Below are positions 16,216 through 22,490 of a DNA stretch of 24,085 bases, piece by piece. Source of the stretch: JBPBQZ01 sp050955105. Its GTDB lineage: Bacteria; Pseudomonadota; Gammaproteobacteria; Burkholderiales; Burkholderiaceae. Positions within the stretch are counted from its first letter, which is position 1, and the number at the start of each line of letters is the position of its first letter. The notes beneath the pieces were generated by a model. It saw nothing but the letters and a program-made list of their open reading frames with translations. It was not told where the DNA came from and searched no databases. The stretch covers positions 1 through 24,085 of the forward strand of contig JBPBQZ010000114.1 of assembly GCA_050955105.1 (NCBI GenBank), in the 5' to 3' direction. Both the position numbers and the translations under genes were made by a program.

Positions 16216-17120
16216 TGGACCGAACGCGCCAGCATCGTTTCCTGACCATTGACGCTGGCCTGCACTGCGGTGACCTGCTCGATACTGATGCTATCCGGCA
16301 CCGGCCAGCGCATTTCCGCCTGCGGCAATACATAACCGAGCAATACAGATCCCAGCTCAAGCGGCGTGTTGCCGACCAGCAAGGTCAAATGTGTCAGACG
16401 CGCATGCACCAGACCTCGATTGCGCAAGCGCAGCCAGCGCTGCGCGCCGTGATGTTCAAAACGCCAATCCAGTTGTGCTTGACTGTGACGTGTGCCGTGC
16501 GGCAAGCGGATGTTGGGAGGCGGGTCCGCGGGCGCCAGGCCGTTGCCGTAAACAAACAAGGGAATCGAATAGCGAATTTTGTAGTTGATGCCAAAGCTGG
16601 CCGCAGCCTGCGATGCTGCGCTGTCGACGGGCTGCGCCGCGGCGCTTGCGTTAGCGCCGGACGTGCCGGAGTCTATGCCGGTGGGCGCGCTTGCCGTTAC
16701 CGGCGCATCCGGTATCTCGTCGATCAGCACCCGAAACGCCTGCTCCTCGCCGGCGGCCAATTCATGCGCGCGCAAGAGCCGCACCAGTTGCCGTTTGCCC
16801 GGCGCGATCACCGCAAAGGGTGGGCTACCAAACACCTGCTCTTGTTGATGATCGTAGTGATCGGCGAAATCGCGTTGCGACCATCCCAGCACGCGGATTT
16901 GCAAATTCGCCGGCGCCGTGCCGCGATTCTCGATCCACAAGGCGGCGGCCGGCGCGTTCGCGGGAATCACCGGGTTCAACGGCCACAGCATGATCGACGC
17001 CGCCGCTTGCGCGCGCGCCGCGCCGCTGCATAGCGCGATGATGAGGCAAGCCATGCGCACGCCGTTGCGCCGGATGTTGCCAGACGACTTATCGGTGAAT
17101 CGTTTCGACCGCTGGTTCAT
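16212..17120 (-). CDS. Periplasmic pilus chaperone (PapD-like, archaic type) with long F1-G1 loop
   Basis: A 302-residue periplasmic chaperone that folds and caps pilin subunits by donor-strand complementation. The hydrophobic segment MACLIIALCSGAARAQA (23-39) is the signal core, preceded by a basic 22-residue stretch. Domain 1 starts SIMLWPLNPVIPANAPAAAL (42-61). Strand F1 is EEQAFRVLIDEIP (125-137) and strand G1 is FGINYKIRYSIPLFVYG (176-192), both standard. Between them lie about 38 residues (139-176) rich in Ala, Ser, Gly and Thr, much longer than usual. Domain 2 continues with AQLDWRFEHHGAQRWLRLRNRG. Typical length is 230-260 aa. The ATG at 17120 is 19 bases after the second pilin stop; the stop overlaps the usher ATG. 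No other function fits this context. Confidence 0.93.
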   Translation of the reverse strand: MNQRSKRFTDKSSGNIRRNGVRMACLIIALCSGAARAQAAASIMLWPLNPVIPANAPAAALWIENRGTAPANLQIRVLGWSQRDFADHYDHQQEQVFGSPPFAVIAPGKRQLVRLLRAHELAAGEEQAFRVLIDEIPDAPVTASAPTGIDSGTSGANASAAAQPVDSAASQAAASFGINYKIRYSIPLFVYGNGLAPADPPPNIRLPHGTRHSQAQLDWRFEHHGAQRWLRLRNRGLVHARLTHLTLLVGNTPLELGSVLLGYVLPQAEMRWPVPDSISIEQVTAVQASVNGQETMLARSVQ

Positions 17121-17139
17121 GCTTGCGGGCGCCCCGCTT

Positions 17140-17709
17140 TCAATAGCTGAGGGTCACGTTCAGGCTGTCTACGTAAGTCCCGGCTCGCAGGCCCGCGCCC
17201 GGCAGCGTCACCACGCCATAGATGGGCAAATTGATGATGGCGCCGGTTGCCGCTGGCACCGCAATGGATTGGCCGATGCCTAAGCTGACGGTGGCCGATG
17301 CATCGCGATACAAGGCATAAGGTACGCGCTGTAAGCCGCTTCCCAGACTGAGGTAGCGCTGCACACCGTTGCCCGCGTAGAGGCCGCCGTCCACGCTGAC
17401 TCGCAGCGTGGCGCCGGGAGTGCACTGAATCTGCACGGCACTGCCCGGCACGGTGAGCGCGGCTGCGCCCACCGTGCCGTTGGCTACCGCGGCCTGGATG
17501 CCAAAGTTGAGCGTACCGAAGTTCAGAGCGCTGGTCGCCGAGGTACCGTAGACGCCGCAGCCGGCAACGATATTGGCGCTGACCGGCATGATGGCGGTCG
17601 AAGGCACCGGCGTATCGGCGTGCACCGGCTTGCCGAGCACGGCCAGCACACCCAGCGCTCCGAGCGCACCGATATGCAGGGTGCCGGCAAGCGTTGCGGT
17701 GGCAAACAC
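17140..17709 (-). CDS. SCPU-domain pilin subunit 2
   Basis: A 189-residue secreted pilin. A hydrophobic segment (about 8-26, LAGTLHIGALGALGVLAVL) ending near HADTP (30-34) acts as signal peptide. The mature N-terminus STAIMPVSANIVAGC supplies the donor strand and the first Cys (Cys51), paired with Cys96 (VQIQCTPGA). VSVDGGLYAGNG (105-116), VPYALYRDA and the C-terminal AGTYVDSLNVTLSY are SCPU landmarks shared with pilin 1. The start is unusual: there is no ATG; GTG 17709 is the first accepted start codon after an in-frame TGA, which is the stop of pilin 1, leaving 13 codons between. From GTG the signal peptide lacks the usual positive n-region, so an upstream non-standard start remains possible. 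It could be a second major or a minor adaptor subunit. Confidence 0.85.
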   Translation of the reverse strand: MFATATLAGTLHIGALGALGVLAVLGKPVHADTPVPSTAIMPVSANIVAGCGVYGTSATSALNFGTLNFGIQAAVANGTVGAAALTVPGSAVQIQCTPGATLRVSVDGGLYAGNGVQRYLSLGSGLQRVPYALYRDASATVSLGIGQSIAVPAATGAIINLPIYGVVTLPGAGLRAGTYVDSLNVTLSY

Positions 17710-17748
17710 ACGCGCGCGGCTGAATTGCGAAGCGTGGACGATCGACGC

Positions 17749-18327
17749 TCACCAGCCTAGCGTCACGTTCAAGGTGTCGACATAGGTACCACTTGGCAAT
17801 GCCGTGGTCGCGGTCTTGTTGATGGCGCCAAACACCGGCAGGTTGAACGGTGCGCCCAGGCTGGTAACCAAAACGGCTTGCGCGGTGCCGGGAACATAGC
17901 GGTTGATTGCCAATGCCGTGGCCGCTGAATAGACGTCGTAAGGCACGAACGCGCCAGTGGCCGACGCGAGCGCGCGGGTGCCGGTGCCCACCGTCGCGCC
18001 GCTCCCCGCATGCAAACCGCCATCGACCGTGACGTTGACGCTCGTGACATCGGCGGAACAGATGATCTGCGTGCTACTGCCGCCCGCCACACTGAGCGAC
18101 TGTGCCGACAGCGCGCCGGCAAAATTTCCCGGCTGAGTACCGAAATCCAGCATGCCGAAAGAACCGGCCGTGGCGCCGCCCTGACTGATTACACAACTCT
18201 TGGTGAGGATCAATTGCGCGCCCAGCGTGCCGCTTATCGGATTGGTCTGGGCGTGCGCCGCGGGTATCAGCAACGACGCCACCGTCGACACGATGCTTGC
18301 GGAAAAAAAGCGCGGAAGCGGTGTCAT
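17749..18327 (-). CDS. SCPU-domain pilin subunit 1 (CsuA/B-like)
   Basis: A 192-residue secreted pilin, first gene of the pilus operon and so probably the major subunit. The signal peptide (MTPLPRFFSASIVSTVASLL, 1-20) is cleaved after AHA (24-26). The mature N-terminal strand PISGTLGAQLILTKSC (30-45) would be donated to the preceding subunit. Cys45 and Cys90 should form the conserved disulfide. VTVDGGLHAGSG (99-110), VPYDVYSA (128-135) and the C-terminal SGTYVDTLNVTLGW (179-192) are typical SCPU features. The ATG at 18327 has AAGGAA seven bases upstream; the frame is open to 18369 without a site. The next pilin begins 39 bases after its stop in the same frame. CsuA/B of Acinetobacter is the best-known relative by type. 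Confidence 0.9.
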   Translation of the reverse strand: MTPLPRFFSASIVSTVASLLIPAAHAQTNPISGTLGAQLILTKSCVISQGGATAGSFGMLDFGTQPGNFAGALSAQSLSVAGGSSTQIICSADVTSVNVTVDGGLHAGSGATVGTGTRALASATGAFVPYDVYSAATALAINRYVPGTAQAVLVTSLGAPFNLPVFGAINKTATTALPSGTYVDTLNVTLGW

Positions 18328-18364
18328 AGCTGGGTTCCTTAGCCGTCGATGAGGATATGGACGA

Positions 18365-18394
18365 ACCATAAGCGGCAGCAGTTACGCTGCGCAA
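18365..18394 (-). promoter_or_regulatory. Weak candidate promoter of the pilus operon
   Basis: On the minus strand TTGCGC (18394-18389), an 18-base spacer and TATGGT (18370-18365) resemble a sigma70 promoter; transcription would start near 18358, about 30 bases before the pilin ATG. The matches are partial (four of six each), so this is only a candidate. The rest of the gap 18328-18541 shows no other clear element, and read-through from the cytochrome c gene is possible. Confidence 0.35.
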
Positions 18395-18541
18395 GGCGCC
18401 ACGCCGTCGCACCACGACAGCGCGCATCGATCAAGACGGATTCGCATGTCGATCGAGGTGCATTTGCGGATGCTTCGAGCCAGGCCGCATGATTTCCCGC
18501 GCATAGGCAAGCGCTGTCCCAGGGCTGCCCGCCGCACCGGC

Positions 18542-18958
18542 TCAGTCGTGAGCGCACTGGCCATCGGCTGAGTTGCTTTGCAGATAAGCAACCAGATCAG
18601 CGCGCATTCCGCGCTTCTTCAAGCCGCCGAACACCATGCGAGTGCCGGGCATGAAGGCCTTGGGATCAGCCAGGAAGGCCATCAAGGTGCTCTCATCCCA
18701 TACGATGCCGCGCAGCCGGTTGGCATCGGAATAAGCGAAACCGGGTACGCTGCCGGCTCGGCAAGTACTCAAGCCGAACAGCCAGGGACCCGCCTTATTA
18801 GTACCGGGCGCCTCGATCGTGTGGCATTGCGCGCAGCGCTTCTTGAAAATCAACGCACCGCGCTCGCTATCGCCGCGGGCCTCCGAGGGCGCGCGATCTT
18901 GCGCGTACGCGCACGTTGCAGTGCCCAAACTCAGCGCGCAGGCCAGGGATATCTGCAT
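18542..18958 (-). CDS. Periplasmic class I cytochrome c, mitochondrial-like
   Basis: A 138-residue exported electron carrier. The signal peptide MQISLACALSLGTATCAYA (1-19) is followed by heme motif CAQCH (Cys42, Cys45, His46) and the axial Met108 in FMPGTRMVFGG. AGSVPGFAYSDANR (68-81), GIVWDESTL (84-92) and RADLVAYLQ (119-127) are the features of cytochrome c2 and mitochondrial cytochrome c rather than of small c5 or c4 types. Two extra cysteines, Cys66 in STCRAG and Cys135 near the C-terminus, could form a disulfide. An earlier ATG at 19054 would add 32 residues before the signal peptide; ATG 18958 fits the signal better, though neither has a good ribosome-binding site. It lies downstream of the beta-propeller gene on the same strand and 214 bases before the first pilin gene. 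Confidence 0.92.
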   Translation of the reverse strand: MQISLACALSLGTATCAYAQDRAPSEARGDSERGALIFKKRCAQCHTIEAPGTNKAGPWLFGLSTCRAGSVPGFAYSDANRLRGIVWDESTLMAFLADPKAFMPGTRMVFGGLKKRGMRADLVAYLQSNSADGQCAHD

Positions 18959-19082
18959 CAGCGTATACGTATTGCGGCGGCCGTCGACGCACGCTGTGTC
19001 GAGCGCGACGCGTGGTACCGAAACACACGGCAAAGGATTCGTCCAGGGACTCATGCGACGCTCGCGGTTGGTTATCGGTGAG

Positions 19083-20255
19083 TTATCTGATCGTCAACGC
19101 CGTCGGCGCGCCGTCTAGCGGCGCGTCATTGAAATCACTCCACGTGGTGCGCGTGCCGGTATGGGCGTCGATCAGGATCAGCTTGCCGGCGTGCCGCCGA
19201 CCCGCCGCACGATCCAGCATCAGCAACTGCGCCGTGCCCGTGGCTCGCGACAGGCTCGCGGCGAAAGCCAGGCCAGCGGGATCTTCGCCTAACGGTCCTT
19301 GCAATGGGTCGCCCAGGTCGCTCAGCAATACACGTTGCCCGTCTGAGAGATTCACCGTGAAAATCGCGCCGCGACCGTCGGAACCGCTGTCGGCATCCAG
19401 CACGAAAAGCCGTGCGTCCCAACCCAACAAGCCGTCTGGCACCAGCGCCAATCCCAGCGGGTCGTTGCCCAATGGCCCCTGACCACGGTCGCCGAAATCG
19501 CTTAACAAGGTGCGCTTCTGCGTGAGCACCTCGACGCGCAGCACGCCGCCCCGACCATCGGTGCCGGCATGCTGATCGGTAACAAAGAAAGCGCCCCAGT
19601 AGCTGCCGTTTACCGCATTCAAATAGTGCGTAAGCGGCCCGCTCGCTGTCGCGCCGCCATCGCTGGCGCGCACGCGGTAACCCGTGCGCGGATCCACGTA
19701 CAGGATTTCGCCATGCTGTAGCGCACCTAGATGGGGATCGGTAGCGATGAGCGTCGAAGCAATGCCCAGCAGCCCGGGCGCACCCACGACAGCGGACGGC
19801 GCCACACCGCGGCCTTTTGTGAGATCTCCAAAATCGCTCAACATCTCGCGCCGTCCGCTGCTTGGGTCAATCGTCAAGATCGCCCCATCGAAGTCGGTAC
19901 CCGCCGCCGCATCGGCCACGTAGATAGTCAAGCCGAAAAGCGGGTCGACCAGCAGACTTACCGAGACCGGATCGACCGCCAGCACGCCTTGCCGCGAATC
20001 GCCAAGATCGCTGATGAGCCGGCGAACTCTTGTTTTCGGATGAATCGCGTAGAGCGCGCCGCGCAGGTCGGTGCCAGCGCTGTTGTCGAGCACCAGTACG
20101 GTACCGGCCGGCAGATCGGCGGCCTGCGCGAAGGGTCCGTGCCATGTCACCGAGAAAACGCTCAAAACCACGGCGGGCAGCAGCATGCGCCGCTTCGTCA
20201 GGCCGGCGCTCCCCCACCACGCGCGCGAGCGTTCGCATTGAACATGTTTTCGCAT
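19083..20255 (-). CDS. Secreted six-repeat beta-propeller-like protein of unknown function
   Basis: A 390-residue protein with a signal peptide (LLPAVVLSVFSVTWHGPFAQA, 25-45, hydrophobic and ending AQA). Six tandem repeats of about 54-60 residues start at about 52, 110, 168, 222, 282 and 342. The consensus is a hydrophobic strand, LD-x-x-A-G-T-D-G-R-G, a second strand I-D-P-x-T-G-x-R, then LLSDFGD-x-x-QGPLG-x-DP-x-GLA. Repeat number, size and strand pattern suggest a six-bladed beta-propeller of the NHL/SMP-30-like class in the periplasm. The repeated Asp/Gly loops might bind calcium or a ligand, but I see no catalytic motif. The ATG at 20255 has GAGGGGG upstream at a good distance. The cytochrome c gene follows (125 bases to its preferred start, 28 to its earliest ATG). 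I do not recognise the protein. Confidence 0.75.
   Translation of the reverse strand: MRKHVQCERSRAWWGSAGLTKRRMLLPAVVLSVFSVTWHGPFAQAADLPAGTVLVLDNSAGTDLRGALYAIHPKTRVRRLISDLGDSRQGVLAVDPVSVSLLVDPLFGLTIYVADAAAGTDFDGAILTIDPSSGRREMLSDFGDLTKGRGVAPSAVVGAPGLLGIASTLIATDPHLGALQHGEILYVDPRTGYRVRASDGGATASGPLTHYLNAVNGSYWGAFFVTDQHAGTDGRGGVLRVEVLTQKRTLLSDFGDRGQGPLGNDPLGLALVPDGLLGWDARLFVLDADSGSDGRGAIFTVNLSDGQRVLLSDLGDPLQGPLGEDPAGLAFAASLSRATGTAQLLMLDRAAGRRHAGKLILIDAHTGTRTTWSDFNDAPLDGAPTALTIR
19086..20102 (-). repeat. Six tandem propeller-blade repeats within the preceding gene
   Basis: At the protein level blades 1-6 correspond to 20102-19929, 19928-19755, 19754-19593, 19592-19413, 19412-19233 and 19232-19086. 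Blades 1, 2, 4 and 5 keep the AGTD/GSD loop; blades 4 and 5 are the most alike (SDFGD or SDLGD then QGPLG-x-DP-x-GLA); blade 3 has lost most of it and blade 6 reads AGRRHAG. Boundaries were placed by eye and could shift by several residues. Confidence 0.65.
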
Positions 20256-20509
20256 GACATTCGCCCCCTCGCTGATGGCGCGGCGCTGGATTCGGACGCA
20301 GGTGCTACGCCCCTGATACGGCCGCCAAACATAGGCGTTCTTGCCATGCCTACTCGGATCGATCGGCGCTTACTCAATATAGGAGGCGGGGTTGCAGCAG
20401 ACCAGGGGCGGATGCGGCAACGCGCTCGCGCCCCGCTATTCCAGACAGATTCCCGGTCGAGTCCAAAACAATATGAGCGCGGCTCGGACGAATCTATAGA
20501 GCGCGGGGC

Positions 20510-20740
20510 TTAGTAGCGGGAAATTTGTTTGATGCGGGATTTGTCCAGATCATCGTTAGAGACATGCACCTCGTCGAAATCGTAGGCGCCTTCGCCGAAT
20601 TCGCCGATCGTGCCATTCGCCTTCATTTCGTTGATGTCACCCAGGGCCATCCCATCACGAGTTTCGGTAAAACTCGGATTCACGTCGACGTTTTCAATAA
20701 GCGAGACGGCGCGCAAACCGCGAGCATCGATTTCGTACAA
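20510..20740 (-). CDS. Small hypothetical protein, possibly a gene remnant
   Basis: An open frame of 76 codons encoding an acidic protein (LGDINEMKANGTIGEFGEG, then YDFDEVHVSNDDLDKSRIK). I recognise no family. The only start at the 5' end is TTG 20740 with no ribosome-binding site; internal ATGs (for example before ALGDINEMK) would leave about 46 residues. The composition is more like a real protein than the overlapping plus-strand frame at 20525-20758, which mirrors it. The bases upstream (20741-20832) are strikingly AT-rich compared with the rest of the window, so this could be a small acquired gene or the 3' remnant of a larger one. Low confidence as an expressed gene. Confidence 0.3.
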   Translation of the reverse strand: MYEIDARGLRAVSLIENVDVNPSFTETRDGMALGDINEMKANGTIGEFGEGAYDFDEVHVSNDDLDKSRIKQISRY

Positions 20741-20832
20741 GTTCTCGATATTATTTAATATGCTTACTAATAAATATAAACAGTCTTAATACGGCGTCGC
20801 TTTGAAATGACTATAAAAGCGCTGCGACGACG

Positions 20833-21606
20833 TTAGGGTTTGCCAGGCGGCGTGGCGCTGATAACCACCGCGGCGTCGAGCTTGGACAGATATACCTGGT
20901 GTATCTGCTCCAAATGCTCATGCATTTCGCTGCGCGCGCCGCCCACATCACGCGCGCGCAGCAAGGGCATGAAGCGCCGCCGCGACGGCAAGGTGTAGTC
21001 GTTTTCATGAAAGCCGATGCGCGCGACGAATTGCCGAACGATGGCCAGCATGCCTTCCATTGTGATGGCCAGCACCGGATTATGCGTGGCGCGCGCCAGT
21101 AAAGAATGAAATTCCACGTGCAGTTCGGCGCGCAGCACGAAATCGCCGCTTGCCAGCGCCCTTTCCGCGTCGGCGATGTTGTCGTCGAGCGCTGCGAAGT
21201 CTTCGTCGGTGGCGCGCTCGCAGGCCACGCGAATGACGATTTCCTCGATCCAGACGCGCGCCTCAGTCAATTGCGTGGGCGTAATCGCGCCGAGATAAAA
21301 CAAATCGCGCAGGCCATTGACCACCACGTCGCCATTGCCCGGTACGATAAAACTGCCGCCGCTCGAGCCCTTGCGCAGCGCGAGTAGGCCGGAGATTTCC
21401 AGCGAGCGCAAGGCTTCGCGCAAGGTGTTGCGGCTTACGCCGAGGCGCGCGGCCAGATCGCGTTCGGCAGGCAGGCGATCGCCAGGGCGCAAACGACCGT
21501 TGGCTACCAACGCGCGTATTTGAGCGGTAATTTCCTCGAAAGCACGAGGCGAACGCACCGGCGTGAAAACCGAGGCCTCGGCGTGCGAAGGGAGAGCATC
21601 TGTCAT
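20833..21606 (-). CDS. GntR-family regulator with FCD domain (FadR subfamily)
   Basis: A 257-residue repressor-type regulator. The winged helix at about 21-90 contains PGDRLPAERDLAARLGVSRNT (41-61 region), LREALRSLEISGLL and GGSFIV, the standard GntR signature. The all-helical FCD effector domain spans about 113-240. Its metal-site pattern is partly changed: the usual D-x3-H reads His163-x3-His167 (HVEFH), the middle His position appears to be Arg (SRRRFMPLL, 208-216), while His231 (MHEHLEQI) is kept. The frame is open to 21945, but the ATG at 21606 gives the family length and follows its promoter and operator. It diverges from the lipoprotein pair. No metabolic operon lies beside it, so apart from autoregulation its targets are unknown. 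Confidence 0.93.
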   Translation of the reverse strand: MTDALPSHAEASVFTPVRSPRAFEEITAQIRALVANGRLRPGDRLPAERDLAARLGVSRNTLREALRSLEISGLLALRKGSSGGSFIVPGNGDVVVNGLRDLFYLGAITPTQLTEARVWIEEIVIRVACERATDEDFAALDDNIADAERALASGDFVLRAELHVEFHSLLARATHNPVLAITMEGMLAIVRQFVARIGFHENDYTLPSRRRFMPLLRARDVGGARSEMHEHLEQIHQVYLSKLDAAVVISATPPGKP

Positions 21607-21671
21607 CGATTTGAGCTTTGCATGTCGATATCCCGTCGCGTGCGCACAACGGCGAACGCCCGTTGGATATT

Positions 21672-21682
21672 TGGTTGAACCA
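21672..21682. promoter_or_regulatory. Perfect palindromic GntR/FadR-type operator
   Basis: TGGTTGAACCA is an exact inverted repeat (TGGT-TGA-ACCA, fully symmetric apart from the central base) and fits the FadR-subfamily operator form TnGTnnnACnA. It begins about nine bases downstream of the gntR -10 hexamer, over the expected transcription start, the position for a repressor. Autoregulation by the adjacent GntR protein is the simplest reading. Confidence 0.65.
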
Positions 21683-21691
21683 TTCCTGCGA

Positions 21692-21720
21692 ACCGTACCG
21701 CGCCCACCGCGCCGCGTCAA
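21692..21720 (-). promoter_or_regulatory. Promoter of the GntR-family gene
   Basis: On the minus strand TTGACG (21720-21715, five of six), a 17-base spacer and TACGGT (21697-21692, a weaker -10) precede the operator. Transcription would start near 21685-21680 and give a leader of about 75 bases. Confidence 0.55.
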
Positions 21721-21871
21721 GGCTGCGATTGCACGGCGAAGCGCCATACGCGGACGGCGTCTACCGCGCCAACCCGCGCCGGCGCTTTTGCGCGCCGCCG
21801 CTGTCAGTGTGCCTTGCCACGCGGTAGTCAATGCCTGGAAGAAGCGTTTCATTTCGTCACAATTTATGAGA

Positions 21872-21900
21872 TTGGCGGAGCACGGCGCGGCCCATAGAAT
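21872..21900 (+). promoter_or_regulatory. Promoter of the twin lipoprotein genes
   Basis: TTGGCG (21872-21877), a 17-base spacer and TAGAAT (21895-21900) form a sigma70-like promoter. The start point would be near 21907, about 38 bases before the first ATG. It lies roughly 190 bases from the GntR operator, too far for simple shared repression. Confidence 0.55.
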
Positions 21901-21944
21901 CGGTCTGCAAGCCGGCCCTCCGTCCGGCCTCACGTGAACGCTCA

Positions 21945-22490
21945 ATGAACCTTGCTCGCCGGCGTCCCGCTGGGTGTCCCCGATACTTGTTGCTGTTAGC
22001 GGCGCTCAGTTCCGCCGTTGTCCTATCCGCCTGCAGTTCTGTATTCAGCGAAGGTTCTGCCGATGTAGCCGGCGTTGCCGGCGCAGGCGCCGCTACCGCG
22101 GTCACCAACAACGCCGCGGTTGCGGCCGGCATCGGCCTCGGCGTGCAATCACTGGCACGCGTGGGGGTGCAGGCGGCGGAGCGCACCGTGCATCGGCATG
22201 AGCAAGATCGCATCGCCGAAGTGGCGGGCGCGCTGAATGTTGGCCAGGTCGGCAACTGGGCGAGTCATCACACGTCGCGACTGGAGCCGGACGAACAGGG
22301 CGAAGTGACCGTAAGCCGTCTGCTGGGCGATGCCGCACTGAGCTGCAAGGAAATCGTTTTCTCGATCGACACCGCGCCCAAGCACGTGCCGCAAAAGGCC
22401 TTCTATGTGGCGACGATCTGCCGCGATGGGCAGATGTGGAAATGGGCTTCGGCTGAGCCGGCGGTCGAGCGCTGGGGCAACCTGCAATGA
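21945..22490 (+). CDS. Lipoprotein of unknown function, paralogue 1
   Basis: A 181-residue predicted lipoprotein. A basic n-region (MNLARRRPAGCPR) and hydrophobic core lead to lipobox LSAC with acylated Cys30, followed by SS, which does not signal inner-membrane retention, so an outer-membrane position is likely. Residues 40-68 are Gly/Ala-rich (VAGVAGAGAATAVTNNAAVA), resembling a glycine-zipper stretch. The C-terminal domain carries two cysteines (Cys134, Cys159) and ends in WKWASAEPAVERWGNLQ. The next gene shares this layout and the identical last 17 residues. The ATG at 21945 has only a weak upstream site. The stop overlaps the next start by four bases. I do not recognise the family. Confidence 0.75.
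   Translation: MNLARRRPAGCPRYLLLLAALSSAVVLSACSSVFSEGSADVAGVAGAGAATAVTNNAAVAAGIGLGVQSLARVGVQAAERTVHRHEQDRIAEVAGALNVGQVGNWASHHTSRLEPDEQGEVTVSRLLGDAALSCKEIVFSIDTAPKHVPQKAFYVATICRDGQMWKWASAEPAVERWGNLQ

Larger units (their letters stand above)
21607..21944. other. Divergent regulatory region between gntR and the lipoprotein pair
   Basis: This 338-base gap holds a promoter and palindromic operator for the GntR gene on the left and a promoter for the lipoprotein genes on the right, described separately. The middle part (about 21721-21871) contains no gene I can support; open frames across it are extensions of the neighbouring genes without family similarity. Confidence 0.6.

Noticed and set aside
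15687..17033. Long plus-strand open frame (448 codons) opposite the chaperone and usher genes
   Set aside because: It has no start signal or family motif, is rich in Arg/His/Ala as antisense frames of GC-rich genes are, and lies wholly over genes with strong family evidence.
18542..18958. Possibility that the cytochrome c is a fragment of a multiheme or fused dehydrogenase
   Set aside because: It has its own signal peptide, one heme motif, axial Met and the full length of a class I cytochrome c.
20525..20758. Plus-strand 77-codon frame in the AT-rich area
   Set aside because: It is the mirror of the minus-strand ORF; neither is certain, but the minus-strand product has more protein-like composition.
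21607..21945. N-terminal extension of the GntR regulator by 113 residues
   Set aside because: It would run through a good promoter and operator and adds Arg-rich sequence unlike any GntR N-terminus.
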